Shown: one piece after another, positions 56,185 through 64,000 of the stretch
Position numbering within the stretch: position 1 is the first letter of the stretch
Layout: each line of letters begins with the position of its first letter
NCBI RefSeq assembly: GCF_000023025.1
Contig: NC_012997.1
Coordinates: 3,407,125 to 3,471,124 of the forward strand
DNA length: 64,000 bases
Direction: 5' to 3'
Source of the DNA: Teredinibacter turnerae T7901
Lineage (GTDB): Bacteria; Pseudomonadota; Gammaproteobacteria; Pseudomonadales; Cellvibrionaceae
Made by a program: the position numbers and the translations under genes
The notes under the pieces: generated by a model
Databases searched by the model: none
The model's input: only the letters and a program-made list of their open reading frames with translations
What the model was told of the DNA's origin: nothing

Positions 56185-58170
56185 GTTGGCCGGTGGACGT
56201 AATCTACGAGGCGATATTCGTTTCAATCCACGCGCTCGCGAGGAGCGCGAATTACCGCACGAGCAAAGGCCCTGGGACGCCTACAAGTTTCAATCCACGC
56301 GCTCGCGAGGAGCGCGAAGGCGATTTGAATCTGTTGTTTTGGCCCATGTAATGTTTCAATCCACGCGCTCGCGAGGAGCGCGAATATGTTAACCACACCT
56401 AACCCTTCATCCGTCGCCGTTTCAATCCACGCGCTCGCGAGGAGCGCGAAAGCACAGATACAGAAGCTGCTTGACGAGGCCGAGTTTCAATCCACGCGCT
56501 CGCGAGGAGCGCGAAACCCATGAGTACAAAAAATAGCGTACCCGCTCACGTTTCAATCCACGCGCTCGCGAGGAGCGCGAAAAAAGTAACACTATCAAAA
56601 CCCATTATTCGAGAAGTTTCAATCCACCCGCTCGCGAGGAGCGCGAATTTTTCTGTTGAGTGGGTACCGGGGGTACATCATGTTTCAATCCACGCGCTCG
56701 CGAGGAGCGCGAATTCAAAAGCCGGGGTCATAAATCACCAACACCGGGTTTCAATCCACGCGCTCGCGAGGAGCGCGAACTTGGCTTTTAGCTGATCTAG
56801 CAAGCCCTGATGTCGTTTCAATCCACGCGCTCGCGAGGAGCGCGAAAAAGGCGAAAGCTGAACCCGAAGAGGTCGAACCAGTTTCAATCCACGCGCTCGC
56901 GAGGAGCGCGAAGTTGGAGCTGCATGTTCAGCCAATCCCACACAACGTTTCAATCCACGCGCTCGCGAGGAGCGCGAAAAGCGTCCAGCGTTGCATAATT
57001 CACATGCGTATCGTTTCAATCCACGCGCTCGCGAGGAGCGCGAACTCCAATGCTTGCGCCTGCAATTCTGCCGCAATGGGTTTCAATCCACGCGCTCGCG
57101 AGGAGCGCGAATTGCCGTAGTTTTTCAAAATGCGGGCTGCAGCACGTTTCAATCCACGCGCTCGCGAGGAGCGCGAAGATAGGCGGGTTTATCCCGGTCC
57201 CGTCTAAATGGGTTTCAATCCACGCGCTCGCGAGGAGCGCGAATCATTGACAACATGATAATGCTCGGCCTCGACCCTGTTTCAATCCACGCGCTCGCGA
57301 GGAGCGCGAATCGCCAGGCGAGTTATCAGTCCAATTGCTATCAATGTTTCAATCCACGCGCTCGCGAGGAGCGCGAACTGCTCTGCCGTATAGCCGGTTA
57401 TTTCGTATTCGCGTTTCAATCCACGCGCTCGCGAGGAGCGCGAAAGCCGCAGCGGTATCAGCTGGGGCCGTAGCGCGAGTTTCAATCCACGCGCTCGCGA
57501 GGAGCGCGAAGTTAAAGCATTGGGCGCCAACAACACGACCATCAGTTTCAATCCACGCGCTCGCGAGGAGCGCGAATCGTAGCTTGCACCGGTGCCCTTG
57601 GTGTGAAACTGTTTCAATCCACGCGCTCGCGAGGAGCGCGAAAACGGGTGGCGCTTAACCGCCATAAATCATAATTGTTTCAATCCACGCGCTCGCGAGG
57701 AGCGCGAAAATCGCTCGCGCTAACGCCGCATATGCGGACGGAGTTTCAATCCACGCGCTCGCGAGGAGCGCGAACTCAGATCTTGTGATGCTCCGTTGAG
57801 CAAAATCCGGGTTTCAATCCACGCGCTCGCGAGAAGCGCGAAGATAATACAAAGGCTTGGCGCTATGGGATGCGGGTTTCAATCCACGCGCTCGCGAGGA
57901 GCGCGAAAATAGATATTTTGCCATCACCATCTTTGCACATAGTTTCAATCCACGCGCTCGCGAGGAGCGCGAAAAAAGTGCGTATACAGATTATGCGCTC
58001 ACTTGATGTTTCAATCCACGCGCTCGCGAGGAGCGCGAAACTTATTGAGGCCATAGCCGACGCAGTTATTGAAGTTTCAATCCACGCGCTCGCGAGGAGC
58101 GCGAACCCACGTCATTAAAACCGCGATACGCAAACGACGTTTCAATCCACGCGCTCGCGAGGAGCGCGAA
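56153..58170 (-). CRISPR. Type I-C CRISPR array: 31 repeats, 30 spacers
   Basis: Repeats are 32 nt and spacers 33-36 nt (mostly 34). In canonical orientation (minus strand) repeats end in GTGGATTGAAAC, typical of type I-C, so crRNA is transcribed right to left from the leader beside cas2. The core is palindromic (CGCGCTC/GAGCGCG around a 5-nt loop). Intact repeats start at 56220, 56287, 56353, 56419, 56484, 56550, 56616 and so on to 58139. Single-base variants are at 56616-56647 (CACCCG for CACGCG) and 57811-57842 (GAGAAG for GAGGAG). The terminal repeat 56153-56184 is degenerate. All 30 spacers look distinct; no spacer matches elsewhere in the window by eye. Newest spacers should lie at the 58138 side. 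Open frames across the array are artefacts. Confidence 0.98.
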
Positions 58171-58348
58171 AGTAGCTTCTGAAAGCCTTTAATACCGGGG
58201 CTTTCAATTGTGATATTCGCTAACCTCCCTAAAATTGACAATAATTTCCTTTAACTGAAGACGAATCTTGAGTAACCCATTGAAATTAAATAGAAAATAA
58301 CAGTCGCTAACCTATCGGGGTTTTAATGAGAACTGGTGGTTAGCGTTT
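58171..58348 (-). promoter_or_regulatory. CRISPR leader
   Basis: AT-rich 178 bp between cas2 and the first repeat. It contains CGCTAACC three times: direct at 58218-58225 and 58306-58313, and inverted (GGTTAGCG) at 58339-58346. The last two form an inverted repeat around a 25-nt spacer. These may be binding sites for adaptation or transcription factors. The array promoter should be here; no clear -35/-10 pair is asserted. Confidence 0.75.
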
Positions 58349-58642
58349 TTATAGAATCAGCGTGTCCTGATATATATCCAGCGCTGGCTTTGCTCCGTGG
58401 TGCTCTACCCTGTCCCGCCAATTTTTGCCTAACTTGTAGAACCGCAAGCTATCCACCGATGAGTCGTAAATGTCAAACAATTGCGCTTGTAGCTGTACCC
58501 AGCGGTCGGGGGTTACCTCGCACTCAAAAACCGAGTATTGCACCCGCACCCCGCAATCCAGGCACGCATTTGCAATTTGGCGCAATCTTTTCTGCGGATT
58601 ATTACCTTCCGTACTCACATCATATGTAATAAGAACCATCAT
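58349..58642 (-). CDS. cas2: CRISPR-associated endonuclease Cas2
   Basis: A 97-aa subunit of the Cas1-Cas2 spacer integrase. MVLITYDVSTEG carries the conserved metal-site aspartate, followed by the RLRQIANACLDCGVRVQYSVFEC helix-strand typical of Cas2. I chose ATG 58642; ATG 58639 is equally plausible, and the longer frame to 58684 overlaps cas1. It is the last cas gene before the leader. Confidence 0.95.
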   Translation of the reverse strand: MMVLITYDVSTEGNNPQKRLRQIANACLDCGVRVQYSVFECEVTPDRWVQLQAQLFDIYDSSVDSLRFYKLGKNWRDRVEHHGAKPALDIYQDTLIL

Positions 58643-58656
58643 CGAAGTATGTCCGT

Positions 58657-59676
58657 TTAACGATATACAAAAGGGGGATAGCATTCCAAATCTCCCCGCA
58701 GGTGGCTGGCGAGTAACATTGCCTGCATATGGGGAATAAGCCCAATAGGCAGTTTTTCTTTTGTGTAGGGATGTTCTACCTCCTCATGCTTTTTTTCTTG
58801 GTAAGCCTTGAGTAACGCTTTTCGCGCAGATTCGCTCATGGTTACCGCTCCACTTACGGCCTGGGAAAAGTCACGCGCTTTTATTTCACGCCGGTTTACC
58901 TGTGTTAAAACCAACCTATCTACCCACCAGGCCCGCAGCTCTTCGAGTAAGTCCATTGCAAGGCTGTCTCTACCCGACCGGTCTGTATGCAGAAAGCCGA
59001 CCTGAGGATCGAGCCCCACACCTTGGAGCGCTGCAGATATATCGTTACCCAGTACACTGTACAAAAAAGACAGCATGGCGTTAATTGGGTCTGTGGGAGG
59101 ACGTTTATTCCGTCCGTTAAAAGCGAAGCCCGCATCGTTTTCTACGCGAACGAGATGCTGAAATACCGAAAAATAGTTCGCTGCCGCAACACCCTCTGTG
59201 CCTCTCAACCGATCTAGTGATGGGTCAACACGTGCCTGCTCCAAATTGTGTTTTAACCGGCCGATGACTTTCACAACATCATCCTGCGAGCCATAGTTGC
59301 GTATATGCCGCTGCAACACCGAGCGACTGCTGACAATTTTTGCGGCAATTATTGCTCGCGCCACATCTAGTGGAGCGGATTTTGTTTTCTCATACTGAAT
59401 TCTTCGCAACAGCACATTTCCGCTCTGCGGCCCCTGAATGCGAGCCAAGAACCGCCCGTATTCGGTAAAAAAAGCCAAACCGACCCCGTTTTCCGCACAG
59501 AAGCCCAGTAAAAAGGGCGAGACTATGACATTGCCAAAACAGAAAATGCTTTTAATCGCATGAATCGGTATCTGGAGAATTTTTTCGCTTTCCTGTTCAA
59601 CGACAATGGTTTCACGCTGTTTGTGAACATAACTCTTCTGGCGAGTGATAAATAAACTATTTTGTAGTTTTTTCAT
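58657..59676 (-). CDS. cas1: CRISPR-associated endonuclease Cas1 (type I-C)
   Basis: Integrase subunit of spacer acquisition. It has 339 aa from ATG 59676 (MKKLQNSLFITRQ), which has AAGGA five bases upstream; the open frame to 59811 lies inside cas4. The metal ligands are E161 in GTEGVAAANYF, H230 in GFLHTDR and D242 in LAMDLLEE. The arrangement and length are normal. The 5' end overlaps cas4 by 20 nt. Confidence 0.96.
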   Translation of the reverse strand: MKKLQNSLFITRQKSYVHKQRETIVVEQESEKILQIPIHAIKSIFCFGNVIVSPFLLGFCAENGVGLAFFTEYGRFLARIQGPQSGNVLLRRIQYEKTKSAPLDVARAIIAAKIVSSRSVLQRHIRNYGSQDDVVKVIGRLKHNLEQARVDPSLDRLRGTEGVAAANYFSVFQHLVRVENDAGFAFNGRNKRPPTDPINAMLSFLYSVLGNDISAALQGVGLDPQVGFLHTDRSGRDSLAMDLLEELRAWWVDRLVLTQVNRREIKARDFSQAVSGAVTMSESARKALLKAYQEKKHEEVEHPYTKEKLPIGLIPHMQAMLLASHLRGDLECYPPFVYR

Positions 59677-60295
59677 AGTCATCCTTGAAAATAGCTTCCA
59701 TATAGCCAACGCTTCTGTCTGCTTGTGAAACTTTCGGCTCGCAGAGATCAAGCAAAGAGCAGTTGTTACAAGCGCGCATAAACACGGCTTTAGGCAAGCT
59801 TTCGTTATCAAATAATTCGCCGACAGCCTCTATCACGCCTCGCGTTCGCTTTCTCAACTTTTCTGTTAATTCAATTTTTTCACGACGTTTGGTTTGCCAG
59901 TACCAAATAGCGCCATCGCTTATCTCGACACCCAACATTTCTTCCAGACACATTGCCTGAGCGCAAACCTGTATGCGGTCACAATCGTCGACTTTACTCT
60001 TGCCCTTTTTATACTCCACAGGTATCAGGGTGTTTTCCGCGCTGTTTATTTCCAGCAGGTCTAGCTTCCCCGTGAGCCTTAAGGAAGGCGCGTGTACAGA
60101 CACACTTCTCTCAAAGCGAATATCTTTTCGCGTTTCCGGTTCTCCACGATCAACCCGCTCGTGCAACAGTTGGCCCTTCGCAGTGTGCCAGTTTTCTGCC
60201 CACAATTGATGGTTGTGAATCAACGCGCACTGCCGGGGGCAAAAAGCATAGTGTTGTAGCGCGGCAAGAGGAATCAGCTTTTTAGTACTATCCAT
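59657..60295 (-). CDS. cas4: CRISPR-associated exonuclease Cas4
   Basis: RecB-like nuclease with an iron-sulfur cluster that trims prespacers and selects PAM. The protein is 212 aa. C19/C23 in FCPRQC and C176, C179 and C185 near the C-terminus (ACNNCSLLDLCEP) include the cluster ligands. The nuclease residues are D79 (GKLDLLE), E94 and K96 (VEYKKGK). It is present between cas7 and cas1, as in complete I-C loci. Confidence 0.96.
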   Translation of the reverse strand: MDSTKKLIPLAALQHYAFCPRQCALIHNHQLWAENWHTAKGQLLHERVDRGEPETRKDIRFERSVSVHAPSLRLTGKLDLLEINSAENTLIPVEYKKGKSKVDDCDRIQVCAQAMCLEEMLGVEISDGAIWYWQTKRREKIELTEKLRKRTRGVIEAVGELFDNESLPKAVFMRACNNCSLLDLCEPKVSQADRSVGYMEAIFKDDYEKTTK

Positions 60296-60362
60296 GTGCA
60301 GCCTACTCTCAGCAAATGTTGCAGTCAGGCCGAAGCTGTCCAGCCTGACTGCAGTTGGATCG

Positions 60363-61205
60363 TTAGAATCCTTGGAGAATTTCCGGCTCCAGACCCGGCA
60401 GCGGAGTGATACTCAACTCGCCGTCTGAGTTTGGAGAAAAGGAACCGTGTACTTTTGCAGATGAATACTGACCTTGCTTACTGCTGTGTTCCCACCAAAC
60501 GACCTGTTCCACCGCCATACTGCCTTCTGGCCTGGCCGATGATGCATCGCCCTCAAACAACTTGGGGAGGAGTTCTTTTAATATGGCGGCGTCTGCGTCA
60601 GTGAAGCCTGTGCGTTCCGCTAGCTGTGGTGACATCGCTCCATAGGCCACGTACACGGCGTTATCCACGCGGTGTTTCATGCCCATGGTATCGGAACTTT
60701 TCTTGCTACCGTCGCCTTCCCCACTTACGCTCTTGGTGATTTGAATACTGGTGATGCCAATCGGTGCCAAGCTATAACCGGACTGCACAGTTACCGGGCC
60801 CCGAACAGGAATGGAAACACCGTCTTTACCTGCGGATTTAAACGCAAACAATTGCCCAAATGCACGAACGTCGAACCATTTTTCACAGGCCAACTGCGCC
60901 GCTTTATCGACAGGCGTTTTCTTGGAATCCAACACGGCTTTACCCAGGCCAAATTCTTCGGATTCCGCGCGCTCCCTCAGGCTTTTCATCCCATCCACAT
61001 TTTTTTGATCTGATTGCACAAATACGGTTTGACCTGCATCGAGTAAACGATCACGTATTTTTCGCTTCAAACACACATCGGAAATCTCGCCAAAGCCATC
61101 GTAATCAATGCGTGGTCGATTGCCGTTCAACGGGTCGCCATTGGGATTGGCATTTTTAACCCGGACAACAATAGCGAAATCAATTTTTTTAGTTAGTGAA
61201 CTCAT
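60363..61205 (-). CDS. cas7: Cascade backbone subunit Cas7 (Csd2)
   Basis: Backbone protein that coats the crRNA. The protein is 280 aa. IDFAIVVRVKNANPNGDPLNGN and RPRIDYDGFGEISDVCLKRKIRD are diagnostic of the Csd2 type. Its ATG overlaps the cas8c stop (ATGA), and 67 bp separate it from cas4. Confidence 0.96.
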   Translation of the reverse strand: MSSLTKKIDFAIVVRVKNANPNGDPLNGNRPRIDYDGFGEISDVCLKRKIRDRLLDAGQTVFVQSDQKNVDGMKSLRERAESEEFGLGKAVLDSKKTPVDKAAQLACEKWFDVRAFGQLFAFKSAGKDGVSIPVRGPVTVQSGYSLAPIGITSIQITKSVSGEGDGSKKSSDTMGMKHRVDNAVYVAYGAMSPQLAERTGFTDADAAILKELLPKLFEGDASSARPEGSMAVEQVVWWEHSSKQGQYSSAKVHGSFSPNSDGELSITPLPGLEPEILQGF

Positions 61206-61651
61206 GCTGCATCTCCTTCTGTCGATATTTCTTCGTCTTCAGTGTCAATATTTTTGTCTGCTTTTGCTTTTGCTCGACGTTCCGCTCTCTCTTCATCCAG
61301 CGCCAGGCGCTGACAGTGATAGCCGAGCAGGAATTCTCCACTGAGCTTAGCGTCCGAATTAAAGTCCGTTGTATCGAACAAGCTCAATATCTGATCGAGC
61401 GTGCCCTCCAATGCTTTACTATTTGGCCACGAACGGGTTTTCAACCTCTGACGGTAAGGAGCAAGGTGTTTTTCTATGGTTAACCAGGTAGTAGCAGGCC
61501 GGTCTGAAAACCTCTGAAACAACCGGCTAACATGCGTAGTTCGCGCGGGTATCCGCATTGCCTCGTTCGACCAGGTTTCTATCAGCTCCCCGACAGCTAG
61601 CAGCCGCCCATAAAGATAATCTCTCGATGTGTAGTTAGTATCTAACGCCAT
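61202..61651 (-). CDS. Predicted internal Cas11c small subunit (in frame within cas8c)
   Basis: An in-frame ATG at 61651 (ALDTNYTSRDYLYGRLLAVG follows) is preceded by CAGAGGACGTACACA: GAGGA with an 8-nt spacer, a strong ribosome-binding site buried inside cas8c. Translation from it gives 149 aa, all-helical, ending with the shared C-terminus. In other type I-C systems the small subunit Cas11c is known to be made from such an internal start. The DNA signal is seen directly; that it is used here is inference. Confidence 0.72.
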   Translation of the reverse strand: MALDTNYTSRDYLYGRLLAVGELIETWSNEAMRIPARTTHVSRLFQRFSDRPATTWLTIEKHLAPYRQRLKTRSWPNSKALEGTLDQILSLFDTTDFNSDAKLSGEFLLGYHCQRLALDEERAERRAKAKADKNIDTEDEEISTEGDAA

Positions 61652-63235
61652 TGTGTACGTCCTCTGTCGCTCTGGTTTAATTTGTCTGTCTGGATGATGA
61701 AACCCGCTGAACAACGCGCAGGCCACACCCAAATCCCGCTCCCATTCCCAAGGCTCTTTGCCACTGCGTTGGCAGGCACGCTGGATACAACGCTGATAGA
61801 TGTCATCGGGAATGTTGCGGTTAAGCAGAATACTGGGTAGGAGTCGTTCTACAATCGCTCGCTTGAGCTTGTCATTATTTTTAATCGCTTCGCCAAAAGT
61901 CGCTTCCGCAATTTTCCAGATGCTGGGAGCTTCCACCCGCCACCGCTGATAATACAAGCGGCGATTTTTATCCTGCTTTTCTGCGCTCAACCGCTGCCAC
62001 CAGCAAAAATGGGTTTGCCAGTTTTCCAGGCTTGCAAAGTAGTCATCACGTAAAAAATTCAGGTAGACGCTTACGGCCATTCTTCCGGGTGTGGCGGAGT
62101 CCAATACCAAAATGTTAATGCTGTCGTTTATGTGCAACTGCTCAGCAAAACCCTGTATTTTACGTTTGAGCGCCTGAGCCGGATAGAATGCGAAGTTTCT
62201 GCCGTAATCCGGGATCTCGGAATCGGCCACGCTCACCTCCGGGCCATTGGGGCTCAGTTCATCACCCCACTCGGCTGGGTCAACAATTGGATTGGGTACA
62301 GGTACGCCAGTGGTAGACCAGGCCAAAACAACCTGCTCGCCGTTGCGGCCTTTGGAGCCCTGCCGGTCAATCAGCCAACGCAACGCATTATGCGCTTTTT
62401 GCGAGACTTCAAAACTCACGGTCGCTGCTTGCTGGGGATCGACGAATCGGCCACGATAGGTGAAGCCACTATTGTCGTTGGAGGAAATAAGTTTGGCTTT
62501 ATCACTGCCGTAGCGAATTTTTGCGGGGTGGTTTTTTCCAGCCGGTTTATTCGCTCCCGTGATATAACAAAACTTAGATTCACCTGCATTGCTTAAATCG
62601 AAGCGAATCCACGATTCTCGAATGGATTCGTCCTCCCATGTTTTGTTCTGTGGGTCTCCCGGCAATAGAACACTCCAACAAACGAGCGCATTGCCCTGAT
62701 CGATAACGCCTTGTGTTTTGGTGAGCACCTTAAATATTGGCGGTACCGTATCTCTGCCAGTAGCGTCCTGATCCCAGGCCTCGAGGAATTTGTTATTTTC
62801 GTCTACCCAGCAGACACCGTGTTTAATCAGGTCGGCAATTAAATTGTTGGCCGTGAGGTATCGATAGATTAGCTGAACCTTGGGGTGGGCATACTCCGAC
62901 TCACACCAGGCGGCCAGCTGCTGACTATAAGCGGAAAAAAAGGGTTTTCTGCTCGTCGAATAGTGCTCGAAATCGGCAGCAACATATTGCAGTTTGTCTG
63001 CTAGCGCGTGCGGCGCTACTCCACTTGATCGGCTTGCCGAACTTTCTGTCGCGGGGAGAACAACGGAAAATTTTTCGAGAACCTCTGCGCTAATGAAATT
63101 GGCTTGATCGTCTATAGATACATGAATATGCACCTGTTGCGGCGTATGGCAGATAGGCATTACACGCTGCTCAATAGGCAAGTCCATGTCTACACAGTTT
63201 TCGTAGGTTTGGTAGAGTTGCGCCATCCAGCTCAT
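61202..63235 (-). CDS. cas8c: Cascade large subunit Cas8c (Csd1)
   Basis: PAM-recognising large subunit of the type I-C effector. The protein is 677 aa, starting MSWMAQLYQTYENC, the typical Csd1 N-terminus (LY..Y..). FEVSQKAHNALRWLIDRQG and VVLAWSTTGVPVPNP are conserved. It is somewhat longer than many Csd1 proteins (about 580-620), with a charged Lys/Glu-rich C-terminal tail. It overlaps cas5c and cas7 by ATGA on both sides. Confidence 0.95.
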   Translation of the reverse strand: MSWMAQLYQTYENCVDMDLPIEQRVMPICHTPQQVHIHVSIDDQANFISAEVLEKFSVVLPATESSASRSSGVAPHALADKLQYVAADFEHYSTSRKPFFSAYSQQLAAWCESEYAHPKVQLIYRYLTANNLIADLIKHGVCWVDENNKFLEAWDQDATGRDTVPPIFKVLTKTQGVIDQGNALVCWSVLLPGDPQNKTWEDESIRESWIRFDLSNAGESKFCYITGANKPAGKNHPAKIRYGSDKAKLISSNDNSGFTYRGRFVDPQQAATVSFEVSQKAHNALRWLIDRQGSKGRNGEQVVLAWSTTGVPVPNPIVDPAEWGDELSPNGPEVSVADSEIPDYGRNFAFYPAQALKRKIQGFAEQLHINDSINILVLDSATPGRMAVSVYLNFLRDDYFASLENWQTHFCWWQRLSAEKQDKNRRLYYQRWRVEAPSIWKIAEATFGEAIKNNDKLKRAIVERLLPSILLNRNIPDDIYQRCIQRACQRSGKEPWEWERDLGVACALFSGFHHPDRQIKPERQRTYTMALDTNYTSRDYLYGRLLAVGELIETWSNEAMRIPARTTHVSRLFQRFSDRPATTWLTIEKHLAPYRQRLKTRSWPNSKALEGTLDQILSLFDTTDFNSDAKLSGEFLLGYHCQRLALDEERAERRAKAKADKNIDTEDEEISTEGDAA

Positions 63236-63942
63236 AGGAGAGCCTCCTCGGCAACAACGCCCTTCAAATTATTGCCCTCCGCAAATGCCTTCACTGACAT
63301 AGGCCGAACATATTCGCGGTGTTCACACACCTCCGGGCGAGGAAATTCGACTACGCCATGCCGCATTACCGGGCGCCAGAAACGCTTGTATAGCGCAGGC
63401 TCGCCGGATTCGTCCGGGTAATCGAAACCGTGGAACATCAGCCCAAAATCGAGCTGTTCCAGCTCATCAAAGCAACCTGGCCCAGCGCCGAACTCACAGG
63501 GTTCTACATAGGCCTGACAATCCCGTACTCCCAGAAAAATATCCTGCCGACCGCCCCGCTCCAGCATGCGTTTGGCTATCGAGAAGTGTTTGCCGTCTAT
63601 GCGGTCTTTTTCCAGCTCCGGTCGGTGAAGGTTCCATTCAAAGTGCGCCTCTACCTGATACTCGACATCCCGCAAATAGGTGTAAATACTGAGCGTATTG
63701 CCCCCGCCCCAATCGAGCGGCTTCATCGATTTGGCTTCCGTGCGGAACTGCTTCAGCACCCTCACCCTGTCAACATGCCAAATAAGCGTCGGCTTCCAGT
63801 AGATCGATTTAAGTACTCCTTTGATCGCTTCATAGGTTGGCAAGTGATAGCTCAGTTTTTCACCACCCAACTTGGTTACTGGATCTGTGAAAAGCGCATA
63901 ACGCCCCCACAGTCGAAACGAAATACTGTTATTTTTTTCCAT
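63232..63942 (-). CDS. cas5c: Cascade subunit and crRNA-processing ribonuclease Cas5c (Cas5d)
   Basis: In type I-C this Cas5 cuts pre-crRNA in place of Cas6, which is absent from the window. The protein is 236 aa. ISFRLWGRYALFTDPVTKLGG opens the ferredoxin-like domain. YEAIKGVLKSIYWKP is the helix that carries catalytic-site residues in this family, and LGVRDCQAYVEPCEF is a later conserved patch. CAGGAGG lies seven bases before the ATG. It is the first complete gene of the effector operon here. Confidence 0.95.
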   Translation of the reverse strand: MEKNNSISFRLWGRYALFTDPVTKLGGEKLSYHLPTYEAIKGVLKSIYWKPTLIWHVDRVRVLKQFRTEAKSMKPLDWGGGNTLSIYTYLRDVEYQVEAHFEWNLHRPELEKDRIDGKHFSIAKRMLERGGRQDIFLGVRDCQAYVEPCEFGAGPGCFDELEQLDFGLMFHGFDYPDESGEPALYKRFWRPVMRHGVVEFPRPEVCEHREYVRPMSVKAFAEGNNLKGVVAEEALL

Positions 63943-63963
63943 ATAATCCTCCTGAAAAAATAA

Positions 63964-64000
63964 TTAGTCCGCTTTACCACCACTAACAATCGAACAAGAA
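63964..64000 (-). CDS. Possible C-terminal tail of cas3 (11 codons, runs off window)
   Basis: Open minus-strand frame to the edge, ending in GGKAD and TAA at 63964, 21 nt before the cas5c ATG. In type I-C operons cas3 directly precedes cas5c, so this is probably its 3' end, but 11 codons cannot establish identity. Confidence 0.35.
   Translation of the reverse strand, partial: SCSIVSGGKAD

Noticed and set aside
56141-58118. Several open frames across the array giving SIHALARSA, FNPRAREE or SRSSRARGLK repeat proteins
   Set aside because: They are translations of CRISPR repeats in different frames; the repeat-spacer structure explains them fully.
56153-58170. CRISPR array transcribed on the plus strand
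   Set aside because: The ATTGAAAC repeat end, the degenerate repeat at the left, and the leader beside cas2 all place transcription on minus.

Overview
The window looks like chromosomal DNA of a marine gammaproteobacterium. Gene content and order (a complete mra/dcw cell-division cluster, erpA-bactofilin-argC, accB-accC-prmA-dusB-fis-purH-purD, a DUF1631/PilZ pair) and the protein sequences suggest Cellvibrionaceae (Teredinibacter/Saccharophagus-like). That placement is inference from family resemblance, not from a search.

Layout. 1-9850, minus strand: cell-wall and division operon mraZ-rsmH-ftsL-ftsI-murE-murF-mraY-murD-ftsW (ftsW runs off the left edge). It is driven by a sigma70-type promoter followed by four MraZ boxes at exact 10-bp spacing. 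10139-12145: soluble hybrid histidine kinase. 12305-12655: RNase P RNA with its own promoter and terminator hairpin. 12698-15995: DsrE-like secreted protein, erpA, bactofilin, a coiled-coil membrane protein and argC, all minus. 16371-21454: CLC channel, hemJ, a divergent ThiD-like protein, thiE and hemL. 21851-28144, mostly minus: PilZ/DUF1631 pair, a PfkB kinase on plus, DUF2333, a PCuAC copper chaperone and a lipoprotein. 28308-39921, plus: dsbD, aroQ, accB, accC, prmA, a zinc-ribbon protein, dusB, fis, purH, purD, closed by a strong bidirectional terminator. 40065-43813: small hypothetical proteins and about 1 kb of AT-rich non-coding DNA. 43855-49355: acnA-fumC and a response regulator. 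49711-52663: two DUF3012 mini-lipoproteins, an ABM-family protein and two spondin-N domain proteins. 53078-55206: a phosphodiesterase-superfamily gene coupled to a sulfotransferase.

56153-64000 holds a type I-C CRISPR-Cas locus on the minus strand: cas3 (only a possible tail at the edge), cas5c, cas8c, cas7, cas4, cas1, cas2, a leader, then 31 repeats with 30 spacers, the last repeat degenerate. Inside cas8c there is an in-frame ATG with a strong ribosome-binding site, in the position expected for an internally translated Cas11c small subunit. Effector, adaptation and array parts are otherwise all present and intact.

The least described structure is a 265-bp non-coding element in two apparently identical copies (21462-21726, 52815-53079). 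It has 26-bp terminal inverted repeats and two internal arms, so it looks like a MITE. A diverged relative lies at 16082-16333 and a possible fragment near 41930. One copy sits 7 bp after hemL and another supplies the stop codon of the phosphodiesterase-like gene. Other points are active-site changes in the ThiD-like protein, in FtsI (SSQ for SXN) and in the phosphodiesterase-like protein.
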